Shown piece by piece: positions 33,041-45,608 of a DNA stretch of 64,000 bases. Location: positions 434,001 to 498,000 of the forward strand of contig WBMQ01000015.1 of NCBI GenBank assembly GCA_016630905.1, in the 5' to 3' direction. Each line of letters starts with the position of its first letter. The first letter of the stretch is position 1. This DNA is from Capillidium heterosporum (Eukaryota > Entomophthoromycota > Entomophthoromycetes > Entomophthorales > Capillidiaceae). The position numbers were made by a program, and so were the translations under genes. Under the pieces are notes generated by a model. That model worked only from the letters and a program-made list of their open reading frames with translations. It was not told where the DNA came from and ran no database searches.

Positions 33041-33744
33041 AGAGATAACTTTACAAATTTAATGAAAATGGCACTTTTCAACACATATATTAGCATGCTT
33101 TTACAAGTAAATCGAAGTTTTCCTACCTACTTCATATTGATATATGGTTTCAATTATTGTATTCAATTTAAGTTATGGAAAGCAGAATTAACCGAAATTC
33201 TTTACAGGGCAAGAGTGAATGGATTGTCGCTGTCAGTGGGAGTGTCCATTTCTAATAAGCGATTAGGTAAAATACAGCATTATAGAGATACAGGCTATAT
33301 TTTGTTATTGCAACTACATTTAGTGAATTGCCAACTGGCCCAAAGAATTTGAAGACGGCTGTGTTTACTATAAATCAAACTGATGTTCATATCTATACGG
33401 AGTATTGGGTTTACACCTTCTATATAAAGGATGGACAGCCTATAGTCTATTTCACACAGGAGACTAGCCTTCTAAAGCTTATATTGAATCTAGAGAATTG
33501 GACCCTCAGCAAATTAATTAAACACATGGATCAAAGAACTTGGGAGCACAAGCTTCAAGAAGCTAAGCACAAATAAGGAAATATCAAGTGGGGTGAAATC
33601 ATTAGCCACAAATTAGAATGTGCTAAGCCCTTGTAGCAAAAAGTTTATCTGAAGTCTATCCAATTAAATTTTTTTGGAAAAATGGTTTAAAGCACCAGCT
33701 TTTCGCCAGATTCTTTACCTGTTGATTTTTTAAAACTTTTAAAA
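33041..33744. other. Intergenic with an unidentified coding-like fragment
   Basis: On the plus strand 33175-33576 holds protein-like segments (QGKSEWIVAVSGSVHF, then a stretch with FSELPTGPKNLKT, then TEYWVYTFYIKDGQPIVYF and an ending WEHKLQEAKHK). They need two frame changes to join. I recognise no family. It may be a decayed gene or random open sequence. Confidence 0.3.
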
Positions 33745-33778
33745 TTCCTACAAATCTAAAAAGCCAAAAAACTATATA
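33745..33778 (+). promoter_or_regulatory. A-rich 5' leader of PABP1
   Basis: The bases just before ATG 33779 are A-rich (AAATCTAAAAAGCCAAAAAA). The second PABP gene has a similar leader. Known biology: A-rich 5' leaders let poly(A)-binding protein repress its own mRNA. Confidence 0.5.
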
Positions 33779-35534
33779 ATGACTATTCAAGAACCAATTA
33801 CTGCTAATGTCCCCACCGCTACTAACCCTGAACAGGTCACCAAGCCTACCAAAGTCCCAGCTGACTCCAAAGGTCCCCTCGCTTCTCTCTATGTAACCGA
33901 ACTAGCCGAGTTCGTCAACGAATCGGTACTCTTCGAGTTCTTCTCGATGGTTGGCCCCGTCGTAAGCATCCGCGTCTGCCGTGACTCCCTGACTGGTCGC
34001 TCTTTAGGTTATGCCTACGTCAACTATGCCAACGCCGAGAACGCCGAGCGTGCTATTGAAACCCTCAATTACTCGGAGATTCAAGGTAAGCAGTGCAGAA
34101 TTATGTGGTCCCAGCGCGACCCCAACCTCCGCCTCAAAGGTACCGGTAACATTTTCATCCGTAACTTGGAAGCTTCCATCGATAACAAGGCTCTGCACGA
34201 CACCTTCTCCACCTACGGAAACATCTTGTCGGCCAAAGTTGTAACCGAGAACGGTAAATCCAAGGGCTACGGTTTCGTACACTTTGAGAAGATTGAGGAT
34301 GCTGAGAACGCCATCCAGAGTGTCAACGGTATGCTTCTGAACGATCTTGCCGTCCACGTAAACCACTACGAATCCTCCAAGACTAGAGCTCCCAAGGCCA
34401 AAGAGTACGCCGAAGCCAACTTCACCAACATCTACGTCAAGAACTTGGATGCCTCTGTCATCGAAGAAGACTTACACGAACTCTTCTCCAAGTATGGTAC
34501 CATCACCTCCAACGTCATCCAGCGCACCGCTGAAGGTAAATCCAAGGAATTTGGTTTCATCAACTTCGAGAAGCACGAGGATGCCGTCAAAGCTGTCGCC
34601 GAGCTCCACTGATAAGGAGCTTAAGGGTAAGAACATCTACGTCTGCCGTGCCATGTCCAAGAAAGAGCGTGAAGTAGAGCTCCGCCAGCAGCACTCGGGA
34701 TCCGCCAAGTCCACCAAGAACGAGCCCAGCAACCTCTACGTCAAGAACATCCCCATTGAGACTAGCGATGAGGAGCTCCGCGCCATCTTCGAGCCCTTTG
34801 GTACCATCACCTCCTGTGTAATTATGCGCAACGAGGATGGAACCTCCCGTGGCTTCGGTTTCATATGCTACTCCACCGCTGAGGAATCTGCCAAAGCTCT
34901 GGCTGAAGTCTCTGGTAAGATGGTCAACAACAAACCTCTGTACATCTCTTACGCCCAGAAGAAGGAGGAGCGCCGCAACCTTCTGTTAGCTCAGCGCAAC
35001 GCCCGCCAACCCATTGTCACCGGTCCTGGAGGCCCCATGTTCCCCAACATGTACTACCCCCAGGCCCCCAACGGGTTCCCAGCTCCCCCACGCGGTGCTG
35101 GTATGTACCCTCAAGCCGGTATATCGGGCCGTCCCGCTTACAACAACGGACCCCGTGGCAACTACCAGCCCCACATGCAGCCCCACAACCGTGCCTACCC
35201 CAAGGATAACCGCCGCAACAACCGTCAGGTATCTGCTCACGCTGACGCCATCCCCTCCCACGCCGAGCAGCCAATTGCCCCCCAGGCTGACATCCCCTCC
35301 CACGGTATCACCGCCGCTGCCTTGGCTGCCGCATCACCTGAAGACCAGAAGCAGATGTTGGGTGAACAGCTCTTCCCCCTCATTGCTGCCCACGACGAAG
35401 ATCTAGCTGGTAAGATCACCGGTATGTTGCTTGAGATGGACAACGACGAGTTGCTCCATCTACTGGATAGCCCCGTTGCCCTTAAGTTCAAAGTCCAGGA
35501 GGCTATAGCCGTTTTGCAGCAGCACGGTATCTAG
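33779..35534 (+). CDS. PAB1: Polyadenylate-binding protein (copy 1), frame broken once
   Basis: Four RRMs and a C-terminal MLLE/PABC domain, no intron. RRM1 (SLYVTELAEFV, RNP1 LGYAYVNY), RRM2 (NIFIRNLEASI, KGYGFVHF) and RRM3 (NIYVKNLDAS, KEFGFINF) precede a break. RRM4 (NLYVKNIPIET, RGFGFICY), a Pro/Gly/Asn-rich linker and the MLLE motif GEQLFPLIA with TGMLLEMDN follow. At 34610 one surplus T after the CAC codon puts TGA in frame. Skipping it gives His-Asp-Lys-Glu-Leu, aligned residue by residue with copy 2. Minus one base the gene is 1755 nt, or 584 residues (copy 2: 590). Codon use is strongly biased to C-ending codons, as in a highly expressed gene, which argues against an old pseudogene. 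Stopping at the TGA would give a 277-residue RRM1-3 protein. Confidence 0.9.
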
Positions 35535-36830
35535 GTTTAGGTTTTAGGTCACTTAATAAATTAGTAGTTTTGGTTTTTGGGTAATTCTATTTGACTTTAT
35601 TGTTTTGTATGTATCTTTTCTCGACTATTATATCAATTATCCATTTATATATATAGATAAAGAATTATATTAATCTTTTATCAGCTACTGAAATTAGGTT
35701 CAAGATGTAAATTTAGTAGAGATACAAGCAAAAGGTTGTTAGACTTTACAATTAAACCTCAAACTTAAATATATAATTTCAAATACCTATCCAGGAAAAG
35801 TTATCTACCACTCTCTAAACACTCTGTATCTTGACAGCATTGTGACACCTTTTTTACACTAAATTTCGACACCTTTTAAGTCAAAGTTTAGGAATTTTGT
35901 TCAACAATATTGAACTTTGGATTTTATTAAATGATTTCCCAAATGCAAGCACAAAAGGTGTTTGTTCGATTTGACTTAATAGTAGCACTCCATTGTGCTT
36001 GGAAATGTGCCTTTATAATTCTTTAGACAGAACATACATCTAAGTAAAAGAAGCTATCACTTAAGGCTCAAATACATGCTTTCTTATAAGCATATATTTA
36101 GCCTTTTACTTTGTAAGTTTAATAGTCACCATTACCTTCATCCAAGCATACCAGTATCTAAGGAAAAGTGTACTGAAGTCATCGACACTTTTGTTTCCAT
36201 GCAAGTTGAGGCTCAAATAAAATATATTAGTATGTCGGATGGAGGGGAAGCCCAATTCTAACAATAAACTTTGAGCGGGGGAACTGCGACATATAGCACT
36301 AGTAAACCAACTAAAGACCCTTGCTACTGCTGACTACCTTAATAGTTAATATATAGGAGAGTCCAAGGTCCCTTTAATTCTGGCATATTCTTGGCTTTCC
36401 TCGCGTTCAATCTTTCCACCTCGCTTATTTTTAGCTTGTTGGTTCTATTTCTCATCAATGACAATTAATTGTTTAAAAATAATCCGGTTACAATCAATTC
36501 CAGACTAAACTTAGCACATCTATCTATATTTGCACATCCGATACCAAATCTAAAATCTGATGAATCAAAGTTAATTTAGCTCCCTCAAACTTTACCCGAA
36601 ATCTTTTAGTTCAAAATGGGAATTCCAATAGGAGAAGGAGTTGCCACTTTGGTCCACAGCCAGCTTCCAACCTTCCATAAAAGTAGATCTTCCTCAAGCA
36701 GCCTATCTAAATTTAGTTTTCAATTGATTGTGCTATAGATGGGATAAACCAAATCGCCCTAATTGACACCAGTCTCATCTAATTTTAACGCCAATTTCAA
36801 AGTCTAGGCACTACACAAAGTTTCAAATAC
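35535..36830. other. Intergenic, no gene recognised
   Basis: AT-rich; the open frame at 36076-36261 is unsupported. Confidence 0.55.
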
Positions 36831-36839
36831 TATATAAAG
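36831..36839 (+). promoter_or_regulatory. TATA box of small acidic protein gene
   Basis: TATATAAAG about 76 bp before ATG 36915. Confidence 0.5.
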
Positions 36840-36914
36840 GGCTGTTGGACCAAGAATCTAAAAACTATAGTTTACCAGCTTATACTAGTTTTTGTAAAAT
36901 ACATTCAGCACAAC

Positions 36915-37235
36915 ATGTCCAGCTTCATCACCATTAAAGAGACCAACCAGCAGTTGAGCCAAGGTATCGTTCCCTCCTCATTAGATTACGGCTTCATCCC
37001 CAACGCCGAACAGATCGAAGCCTGTATGAACTACCGCAAATCCAAACATTACTTTGATCCAGCTAGTATGATCTTGAAGGACCTGCATGACCTCAACATG
37101 TACGAATCGGTTAGTGAAGATATATCCGACGATGAGTCCATCTACTACGAGCCTACTCCTGCTAAGAAAAGTAGCCTCGACTTGAAGTCCAAGTTCAACA
37201 AATTCAAGGTTCTAGTGAAGAATATGACTAGGTAG
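36915..37235 (+). CDS. Small hypothetical protein
   Basis: 106 residues, one exon, with a TATA box upstream and gene-like codon use (many C-ending codons). No signal peptide or membrane segment. The middle part is acidic (ESVSEDISDDESIYYEP) and could be phosphorylated by casein kinase 2; the C-terminal part is basic (KSKFNKFKVLVKNMTR). I recognise no family. Confidence 0.65.
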   Translation: MSSFITIKETNQQLSQGIVPSSLDYGFIPNAEQIEACMNYRKSKHYFDPASMILKDLHDLNMYESVSEDISDDESIYYEPTPAKKSSLDLKSKFNKFKVLVKNMTR

Positions 37236-37602
37236 GCTGACAACGTCTAGTTGCTTTCGAAACCAGTTTGTATAACCTTGTTCAGTTACCAGCATCAATC
37301 AACTTTGAGCAGTTGATTGATAGTTTCTGCCTCACATGTACGATACTTTGGACGTATCTTGTATATCGAGCTAACCCTATATATTTGTCGATAAAGTTAT
37401 TTCATTTAGCTCATTGAGCCATACGTATTATAAATAAATATTAGCCAAACCATACTATTTAATATCCGTTTCATTGTATTGTTTTTTGAATTTAAATACT
37501 TTACAGTTTCTTTGCCCATTTATTCTTTCATCTAACTTTACTATTTCAAAATTCCATAGCACTATAAAAATAGTAGGAGTTGATATTACGGATAGTCAGG
37601 GT
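37236..37602. other. Intergenic, no gene recognised
   Basis: AT-rich; nothing supported. Confidence 0.55.
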
Positions 37603-38010
37603 TTAATCTGATTTCTTGCCAAGGACGAAGGTGTTAGAAGCCTGATAGAATATTCCCTTTTCAACAAGTTGGGTAGGTCGTATTATAAGCACATTATAAA
37701 TGCTATCGAGTATTTGTATAAGTGCATGGATGCCAAGAAATGGGTGAGGTAGTGAAGTTGGCAAGAGCCTTAAATCCACTTCAGGTGACAATGCCATCAA
37801 TATAGTTTTAATGCTGACCTACCTCGTTTCAAAGATAGATAAAGAACAAAGGTCCGTATGATATCATCTGCTTTATGTGCGTGCCCAAGTAATCTATGTT
37901 AGGTAGAAGTTCATGTTTGTTAGGATGCTATTCATAGGATTGTGAAATTGGATGGCAAAAGTTGAAGTTCGAATTAGGAAAGTTTAGAAATAAAGTAATA
38001 TGATTGGGTT
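37603..38010 (-). pseudogene. Fragmented coding region, unknown family
   Basis: Minus-strand segments in order: FAIQFHNPMNSILTNMNFYL, then IDYLGTHIKQMISYGPLFF, then ADDIIRTFVLYLSLKRG, then a terminal open stretch with LLPTSLPHPFLGIHALIQI and VEKGIFYQASNTFVLG ending at 37603. One boundary looks like an intron; another is a one-base frame change of the deletion type. The helical, hydrophobic character would fit the middle-homology region of a fungal zinc-cluster regulator, but no zinc cluster is seen, so this is only a suggestion. Confidence 0.3.
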
Positions 38011-39696
38011 ATTGAGAAGCATACCGGAAAATTTTATATAAAAGTATAGTGTCTATCTCGTCCCAGTAGAAATGAATAATATCGAATATTTTGCTGTAGA
38101 GTAACTTTACTATATCCTCCCAAATACATATCTATATAAAAATATATCTTCAGAGATTCCATTGGAAATTTGATTCGAATACTTACTATGACAGTATGGC
38201 TATATTTAACTTAAAAATGTTCATAAAGTGCAAGTTGTCAAATTAGATTGGAAAAGGATACCAACAATTAGATTGTAATTGAAAAGGTATGGCAAAAAGG
38301 AAATGATACTAGGAAATTACAATGAAAATGTACTTATAGAAAGAAAAGTATATAGTTTAACGCAAGCATCCAGATTCGAACCGGAATCTTTTTATAGAGG
38401 GAAACCTATTTCTGTCCTCAACAACTGGCAGATATGTCTACGCGCATATAAACACTCTACTTACTTATATGCTAGCCATAAGCTATATGCATATATACTT
38501 AAATATATGAATATAGTAAATTGGTACTTTTAGTTAAGATATATGTTTATGAATAGGTTTGTTAGGTGATATATAGAGATTTGATAGTAAGCTGATGCTC
38601 TAATCAACTTGACTTTTCAAGTCGTTCCGATTTATTAGATAATATTTATTGTAAAGCTTAAAATTAAAGTACTTGATAAATCAGAACGGATGTAGTAGGC
38701 AGTTGAACACTAGCTGATTTTGTTGATATTCAATTGAAATCTTTATAATATATATAAAAACATCGTACACTTAACTTAATTTTTATTAGGGATAAAAAAT
38801 GTGATCCATTATAGTTATATACTTATAGGCTATAGAAAGATATCGAGAATCTGGAATTCAAGTCATAGTAATTGGTTGGCATTTTTCCTTAGAGAACTTT
38901 GAAATTGAATCTATTTTACATGTTACTATACAAAATGTAAATAGCCAAAATTTATAGTCCATGTAATATTTAGAAATCAATATACAACATCTGTTAGTTT
39001 GAAATCCTTGATAAAATTCAGTATTGAGGCCAACCAATAACATCTGGTTTTAGAAATTTTGAGATAGGTTGATTATCCATAGTATAATTTGGGCATGAGT
39101 AGTAATTAGCTTTACATAATATATTGCAGCTTATTGTTGAAGCATGCTGTTGTGTTCTTGGCTGTTAAAATTCAGAAGCAAAGGCAGCTGATAAGGATGC
39201 TATACCTTGTATAAAAATCACTTCAACTTATCCAATCCTTTGGCTTTGATTGTCAGTATGTAGAAGTGCAGCCTCCTTTAGCTCCCAGCTAAACTCCCCT
39301 ACAGTGTTGCCATGTCAAAGTAGGAATCAAAGTACATCCCTACCAAACTTTACATCTTATTGATTCTTAGCAATTAAAGCATCGTGGATATTTCCCAAAG
39401 AAGGATAAATGCAGTAATTAAACTTAGTAATACAACGCATAAGTTTAATAAGGAAGGTCATGTTTTAGGATAAGAATACGATGTAATTTATGCATTTCTT
39501 TTGTAAAGGATGTATAAAGTTGGGTGGGAAAGTAAAACCAACCTTTATTTCTTTCAAGGCGAGTTGCAACTATATTTACAGCAATTTGATTTCAATTAAG
39601 AACTAGCGTAGTTTTATACCAACACACAACTTTCAATATCCTAATACCAGACCTTGTATATATACGTTTCAAAACTAGTTTTGGTCAGGTTCCTAG
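38011..39696. other. Intergenic, no gene recognised
   Basis: AT-rich. A T-arm-like hairpin on the minus strand near 38370-38388 (TCCGG-TTCGAAT-CTGGA) is the only structured element seen; a full tRNA could not be folded. The open frame at 38279-38533 overlaps it and is not called. Confidence 0.45.
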
Positions 39697-42427
39697 ATGC
39701 GACTTTTACCTCTTATAATAGTATCGCTACCTTCTACACTGGCATGGTAAAACCTAACCAAAACCTTTACTAAACTATTGAAAATAGTGGCATGTCCACC
39801 CACATCGAGGTATCTAGACTTGCCTTAAGTTACTTGGACGCCAAACCCACCGCCCACTACTTTGAACTGTTGAATCGAAACAAAAGAGCCATGCAAGCAG
39901 GCTCCTTCTTCCCCGATTGGGGCTACGTGTGCAGGGATTATGAAGAAGCTGGTGAAGCAGGTACCATTTTCAAATTGAAACTTTGAAGCTGAAGTAGGTG
40001 CAATATAAAGCCCATTGGCCTCCTTTCTACTTTAGCACCCTCAGTTTCATACAAACTAACTACGCCAACCAGTTGACCAGCTTTTTGAATACCAAATCGA
40101 AATTCGAGACTAAAGATACCAATGTTACTGGAAAGGAATCGGTAGGGACGAATGGCAAGACTCAGCCATTCGAATCGATCCTCAGTTTCTTATTCGGAGT
40201 AGTGAGCCATGGCGTCAGTGACAGCTGTTGGCATGGACTGGATCGTCGATCCCAGTCTTTCATCCAAGCTATGGCCGACTTAGATTTCGATGGGGACTTC
40301 TATACGGCTCACCAAGCCGCTGATCCTGGTGGGGATATTGTGCTGGCCCATGAAAAGTCGTTGAATTACTTCGAGGTAAGCTTTGCTATTTTTAATTTTA
40401 TGTTTATATGTATTATGTCGTAGCGAACTTGGGACACCCCAACTAACGACCTAGTTAATATATACAAAGGGATGGGTTTCAAAGGTAGCTTTTATTTTAA
40501 ATTAAGGTATATGTTGATAAAAAATGTTGGCTGTAGTGAGTTGGTTCGTGTTGAACCAGTGTATGACTATAGGTTTGGCCGCCGCTCAAGGGTAATCGAA
40601 TCTCTGGTGATAGGTTGTTTGGCCAGTTTGGCACCAAAAAAGTAGTTGTTATAAGATTGGTTATACTTACTTTATGAAATTTAGTCACCGTTCCTAGTCA
40701 ACAACTACGATGACTATTTCCGATGCGGTAAGCTTTGATTTAAAATGCTGAAATGGTAACTTGGATGCAATTTGTAGGTAAATACGACATGGCAATGTTG
40801 GTTCACTACTGCTTTCAAGATCTGATCGCAAGGCTAGAGGGTCGTCCTGTTAGTGGAGGCTTCTGCCCCTTGCAGTTCCCGACCTACAACCAAACAATAA
40901 CTACGACTGCAGCTAAAGCCACTCCTCCAAAACGTACTATGTCAATTATAGTGACCAACTTTACCCAACAAGCGCAACTCAACGGTGAAGTTCAGCCTCG
41001 ACCACCTTTAGGACTCGATCGGTTGGCTTGCCACAGCTTGACGACTTTGCAAACCAAATTGAAGGTCCAGTCGAATTGGAAGGTCAGCACAATCGTTGGA
41101 ACGAGCGAGGACGGTCAGTTCGGCACAGTACCTCCCACCTTTGGTTATTTCGACGGTGCCAATAACCGTCTAACCATGGTTGTCAGTTCTCCAACTGCCT
41201 TCAACTCGAAACCTAGCGATTCCAACCATCCGATCGGATATAAGGTTCAATTCGGTAAAGTTGACCTTTATTCCAAAGTTGATGGTAAGTGGCAAACCTA
41301 CAAGCAGCTGAAAGCACCCGAAAGTGCATTGACTGGGTCCAAGTTTGGGACCGATTTGGCGGTACTCGACTGTCAATGGAGATGGTATCGACGATTTAGT
41401 CATTGCGGCCCCATCCCAATCGATCGGTACCAATCAACTGTACCGTGGCGCACTATTTGTATATTTGGGTAACGCTAGTGGAGGACTTCCAAACACACCT
41501 AGCTTCCGAATCGACCCCGAAGCTACCTTTATAAGTCAATTTGCTGCCAAGTTTAAGGTCGTAGATATCGACAATGACGGTAAAGCTGATTTACTGATCT
41601 TATCCCCATTAGCTACACTGAAGGTCGAAGACAAGGAACAGACCCAAGTGGGTCAACTCTGTGCCCTACTTTCTACCGACAGTATCGATCAAAATGGGAT
41701 CCGTAAGCTGAGCTGGTGTGTCACGCCCGACGCTGGCCAAAACTACCTCCACTTTGCTACTCACGTCGAAGCTGTGGATTTGGAAGGTGGGAAGCAGCTA
41801 CTGATTGGGGCACCTGGCTACAGTGAAAAGGATAAGCCTAACCTTGGACAACTGTTTAAACTACTGATCGATAGTAAAGGTCACCCAACCATCAGTGGTA
41901 AACTGGATTCAATTGTCGTAGGTGCTCGGCCGGGAGGTCGGTTTGCAACTAGCTTTACGATAAAAAATAACAACCAGATGATTATCTCTGCACCTTACGA
42001 ATCTACCGGACCTAAAGATTTATTATTCCAAGCCGGTAAGATCTACGAGTTCAATTTGAAGGATGTAAGTAAAATCAAAGTCAAACTGACCGGGTACGAC
42101 GTCGGTTCTGGTCTAGGCGCCTCTATTACTCAACTTTTAAATGGGAACCTAGTAGTTACTGAACCTCGAGCTGATTGGGAACGGGGTAGAATCTACCTCC
42201 TCGATGAAAATAACATCCAATGTTACCAAGGCACTAGTCGAAAACTTCGATTCGGGTTCAGTGTTCAGACACTTGGAAGTTGGTTATTGATTGGCGAACC
42301 TGGGTATATTACTAAAGAGGATAAGATCGTTGGAAGGTGGATTTTACTTGAGGGGAAGAAGAAAGAAGATGATGGGTGGTGGAGTTGGGTTGCTGGATAC
42401 CTCAAACTCTTTAATTTCGTCAAATAG
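39697..42427 (+). CDS. GPI-specific phospholipase D-like protein (seven exons), frame broken twice
   Basis: Exons 39697-39746, 39788-39960, 40011-40375, 40424-40484, 40537-40641, 40685-40727 and 40778-42427; introns 36-52 nt. The first exon encodes a signal peptide (MRLLPLIIVSLPSTLAW); the splice creates the Cys-Gly that precedes MSTHIEVSRLAL. The zinc-dependent phospholipase-type domain follows (FFPDWGYVC, AHWPPF, VSHGVSDSCWHGLD, QAMADLDFDGDFYTAH, CMTIGLAAAQ, FLVNNYDDYF). A C-terminal seven-bladed FG-GAP propeller then contains NGDGIDDLVIAAP and DIDNDGKADLLIL. One surplus base lies near 40590 (after AAQ) and one at 41371 (after Leu-Asp in the Ca2+-binding D-x-N-G-D-G loop). Without them the exons total 2445 nt, or 814 residues, the family length. 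It would release GPI-anchored proteins from membranes. Confidence 0.85.
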
Positions 42428-42539
42428 GTTTTGAGCTTTGTATATATAAACTTAGTATATTTTAAATTATACTTTTTGATGAATGTTGGTTTATATTTTA
42501 CAAATGATATATGTATAAATTCAATTCAAAACACAACTA

Positions 42540-44370
42540 CTATAATTTATTAAACTGTAAATGTTCGATGCTATCCAAAATGGTTTCGATTATGGGCCAA
42601 CGTTGCTTATACCTACTTAATACGCCAACAATCTTGCGATTGGAATCCATAAGTCGATCTACAACCTGAGGTCTTTTGGCAAACCCTAGCATGGTCTTGA
42701 TACTTCTGTTCATGAAAAGTATCAATGAGAGCAGTCGCATCCACTTGTAGTAAGTCCCCGAGTTGATGTAGTGGTCCTGGTGTTTGAGGAACGCTTCAGT
42801 AGCGAACAACAGGGCGTACACTATCTTAATCTCACAACTAAGGTCAATGAAGGTATCTAAGCTAATCTTGAGTTCGAAGGAGCCGTAGTTCTCAATTAAC
42901 CTTTCCTGCTCTTGTATGTTTATGTAAGATGCGTAAATATCTATGATCAAGCCCATATATCCATTGAAGAGGTGGATCAATGCAGGATCTTCTGGTACTT
43001 GGAGAATGTCAGGATTGAGTGCCATTGGTCCATGAGTAAATGAAAAATTGAAGAAGTTTTGATGCAACTTTTTCTCTAACGCAAGTGCCTTTATCAGGAA
43101 AATGGTCAAGTCGACCGACGAGCCCGTTAGTTTGCATTTTTCCATCAGAGTTAAGCAACGGACCTTCAAGTCGGCAGCTTTTAAAGCAATGGTAACGATA
43201 CTTATCAGTACCTTTAGGTTGAGGTAGGGTTGGTTATGACTAACTATCAATTCAGGGGCGAGAATTGTCGATTTAGGCAGGTCGGTGTCGATTGGCTTGC
43301 AGAAGGCTGGATCCTTGATATTGGAAAACTGGTACAAAGTTACGGAAAAATTCTTGGGGGTAAAAAGGGCGACGTCGTTGAAGCTTAGGATATGATAATC
43401 CTAGTATGCATCTCCCTTTTGATGTAGCTGTCATTGGAGTATTCCAAATGTATGCCTAGTAGGTAGGCAAGACGAACTGCTTGGCAGTGGTAGAATCTCT
43501 GAGAAAAGATAAGCGGGCTGTCGAAGTCTTTACTGTTGATGAAGGAAAGCAGGAGATTTGACATGAGGAGCGATAAGCTGGGTTGCATGTAGCATAGTTT
43601 GTAAAGGTTGGAAACCCTCTGGGCGAATTCCTCCTTGAGTATAGGTACTAGTGGAAGCGCTTCAAAGTTGTTAGTAGCTGATAGACAAACTGTATACAGC
43701 AGTAGTAATGTACAGTTTTCGTTAGGCTGAGTAAGTAACTTATAATCCAGATAGCTCTTTGGAACGATAGGGTTGTAAGTACCTAGGTTGAAATAAAATA
43801 AATCTATAAGGTGGTTTACTAAAACTCTAGTCAAATAGAAAGCATTCTTCAAAGGCTGGGATGATCTACCTACTACGTTTACTTTGGGGAGGACTAAATG
43901 TGTTTGTGAATGTCAGCATTGTTATGCTGCAGTTGTAGAAGGTGCACGTTTATCTCACTCCAGTTTCTTGATTTTGTATCGAATGATAAAATTACATTCT
44001 TGTTGGAAGCTTTCAAATTGGAGCTGGAAACCACTGTTATATGCTTGCCAAGGTTCGGTTGGGCTATCAAAGGTTTAAAGTGTTTAAACTGAAGGTAGGG
44101 CTGCTTCTTTACCTTAGACTTTAAATAATCAGAAATCGATACATTTGGCTCCAAGTACTCGCATTTAAACCCACGTAATAGACAGTTTGCACATTCCGGT
44201 TTCACTTTGTCGCAGAACTTCTTGTTGATCTTGCAGAATATACAGGGTATCTTCTTGTTGGTAAAGTAGTTGTAGGTACAGTTGAGGTTTAAATCCTTAC
44301 ATCGTTTGCACTCCAACTCCAAATTGGTACACTTTACCTTGGTTGCTCTACAGTTGTCGCATGCTACCAT
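42540..44370 (-). CDS. Fungal regulator with two tandem Zn2Cys6 clusters, frame broken
   Basis: The start at 44370 gives VACDNCRATKVKC. Two complete binuclear zinc clusters follow back to back. The first is C-x2-C-x6-C-x6-C-x2-C-x6-C from CDNC to LNLNC, the second the same spacing from CIFC to RGFKC. All twelve cysteines are present. Then comes a Lys-rich linker and a long helical middle-homology-type region. The frame stops near 43890 but resumes in a reading that gives LVLPKVNVVGRSSQPLKNAF, and again near 43390-43400, where REMHTRI is followed by ILSFNDVALFTPKNF. Both joins need a change of -1 (or +2), opposite in sign to breaks elsewhere in the window. A pathway-specific transcription factor is likely; its targets are unknown. 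Confidence 0.65.
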
Positions 44371-45608
44371 CTAGCTGAATTGAAGAAAATCGGTTTAAAA
44401 AGTAGAGTTGGTTTAGTGGGAACTTGGTATGCTATATCTAAATAGGTATAGATTCCTTGTTTGAGCTAGGCTCCAGCTTAGTCTATGTAGCAACTTTAGT
44501 ATATATCACCACTCTGAAGTTCCTCAAACCTAACAACCTTAGCTCGTTTGGTTTCGTCTAAATTTTTGCCACTACGTTCCAGTTATAAAAAGGCAGATTG
44601 TTTAGGAGCTTGATTAATAAAAGTCTGGGCAAGAAAGGAAGTCAGCCATGACGAAATAGTTTACTGAAAGGTTAATAAATAAATGGTGGCAGTTACAAGC
44701 ATCGCTTAAAAGAATGGGTAGCAGTTCCAAAGTAGATATGAAGTGTTGGCTGGTTGACCTCATTGAGTATCTGATCACTGACTTGAACTTCTAGCCGAGT
44801 GGATTCGGCCGAAATTGGTGAGTCTTTCGGTATGAGATGTGACATGTTTATCGTGTTGTGGGCTGGCTAATATGGATGCAGCGGTTACGTTACAATCAAT
44901 GATATTAAAAACTCAATTCCTGCAAAACTACTGGCTAGGAATCTTATAAAACATTTAATACAAACCTAAATCTAAATCTAAGAAATCTAAAAGGACCTGA
45001 AAAAACCACGAAAAATCAATCCTCGTCTTTCTGTGCAAGTGCTTCCATATATATATATTGTAGCTCAAGAGAAAGCTATAACTTGATGACATGCAAGTAG
45101 ATTCTTTCCAACCAAAAGTAGGGCATGTGCCCTGGTTGCAATGACCTACCACAACAGTTAGAACCTGATTAATCTACAGGACGGCAGCCGGAGAATCCGA
45201 AGTTAAATTTGAACAAAGACTGCGTCCATAACAGGAAATCGATCCCAAATAAAACCAAGTGTACTGGTGGCTTATTAAGACAGTGAGAAATGTACAGATG
45301 GCGATTTAAAGCATAGAAAAAGGATAGGTGAGCGATAAAATATATAGCTTGAAGTATATTGTCGGGTAGTGGCACAAATGCGGCCTACCTATGAAAATTT
45401 TAAAAATAACCAATATTCAATTATAATATAGCTGGAGAGCTAAATTGACATAGAGTATGAACTAAACTTAAGTTTACTAATTAGGTGTTTTAGAGCAATA
45501 TCTATTTAGACTGCACAGCCTGGAGATAAACCGAGTGACACTAGATATACATATGTATGTCGATATACTTAATGAAATGATTATATATAAATTTATTAGT
45601 TCTATAGC
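44371..45608. other. Intergenic, no gene recognised
   Basis: Minus-strand open frames at 44955-45152 and 45169-45375 carry no recognisable feature. Nothing else supported. Confidence 0.5.

Noticed and set aside
38360..38450. tRNA gene on the minus strand
   Set aside because: A good T arm is present, but no matching acceptor strand or anticodon arm could be folded.
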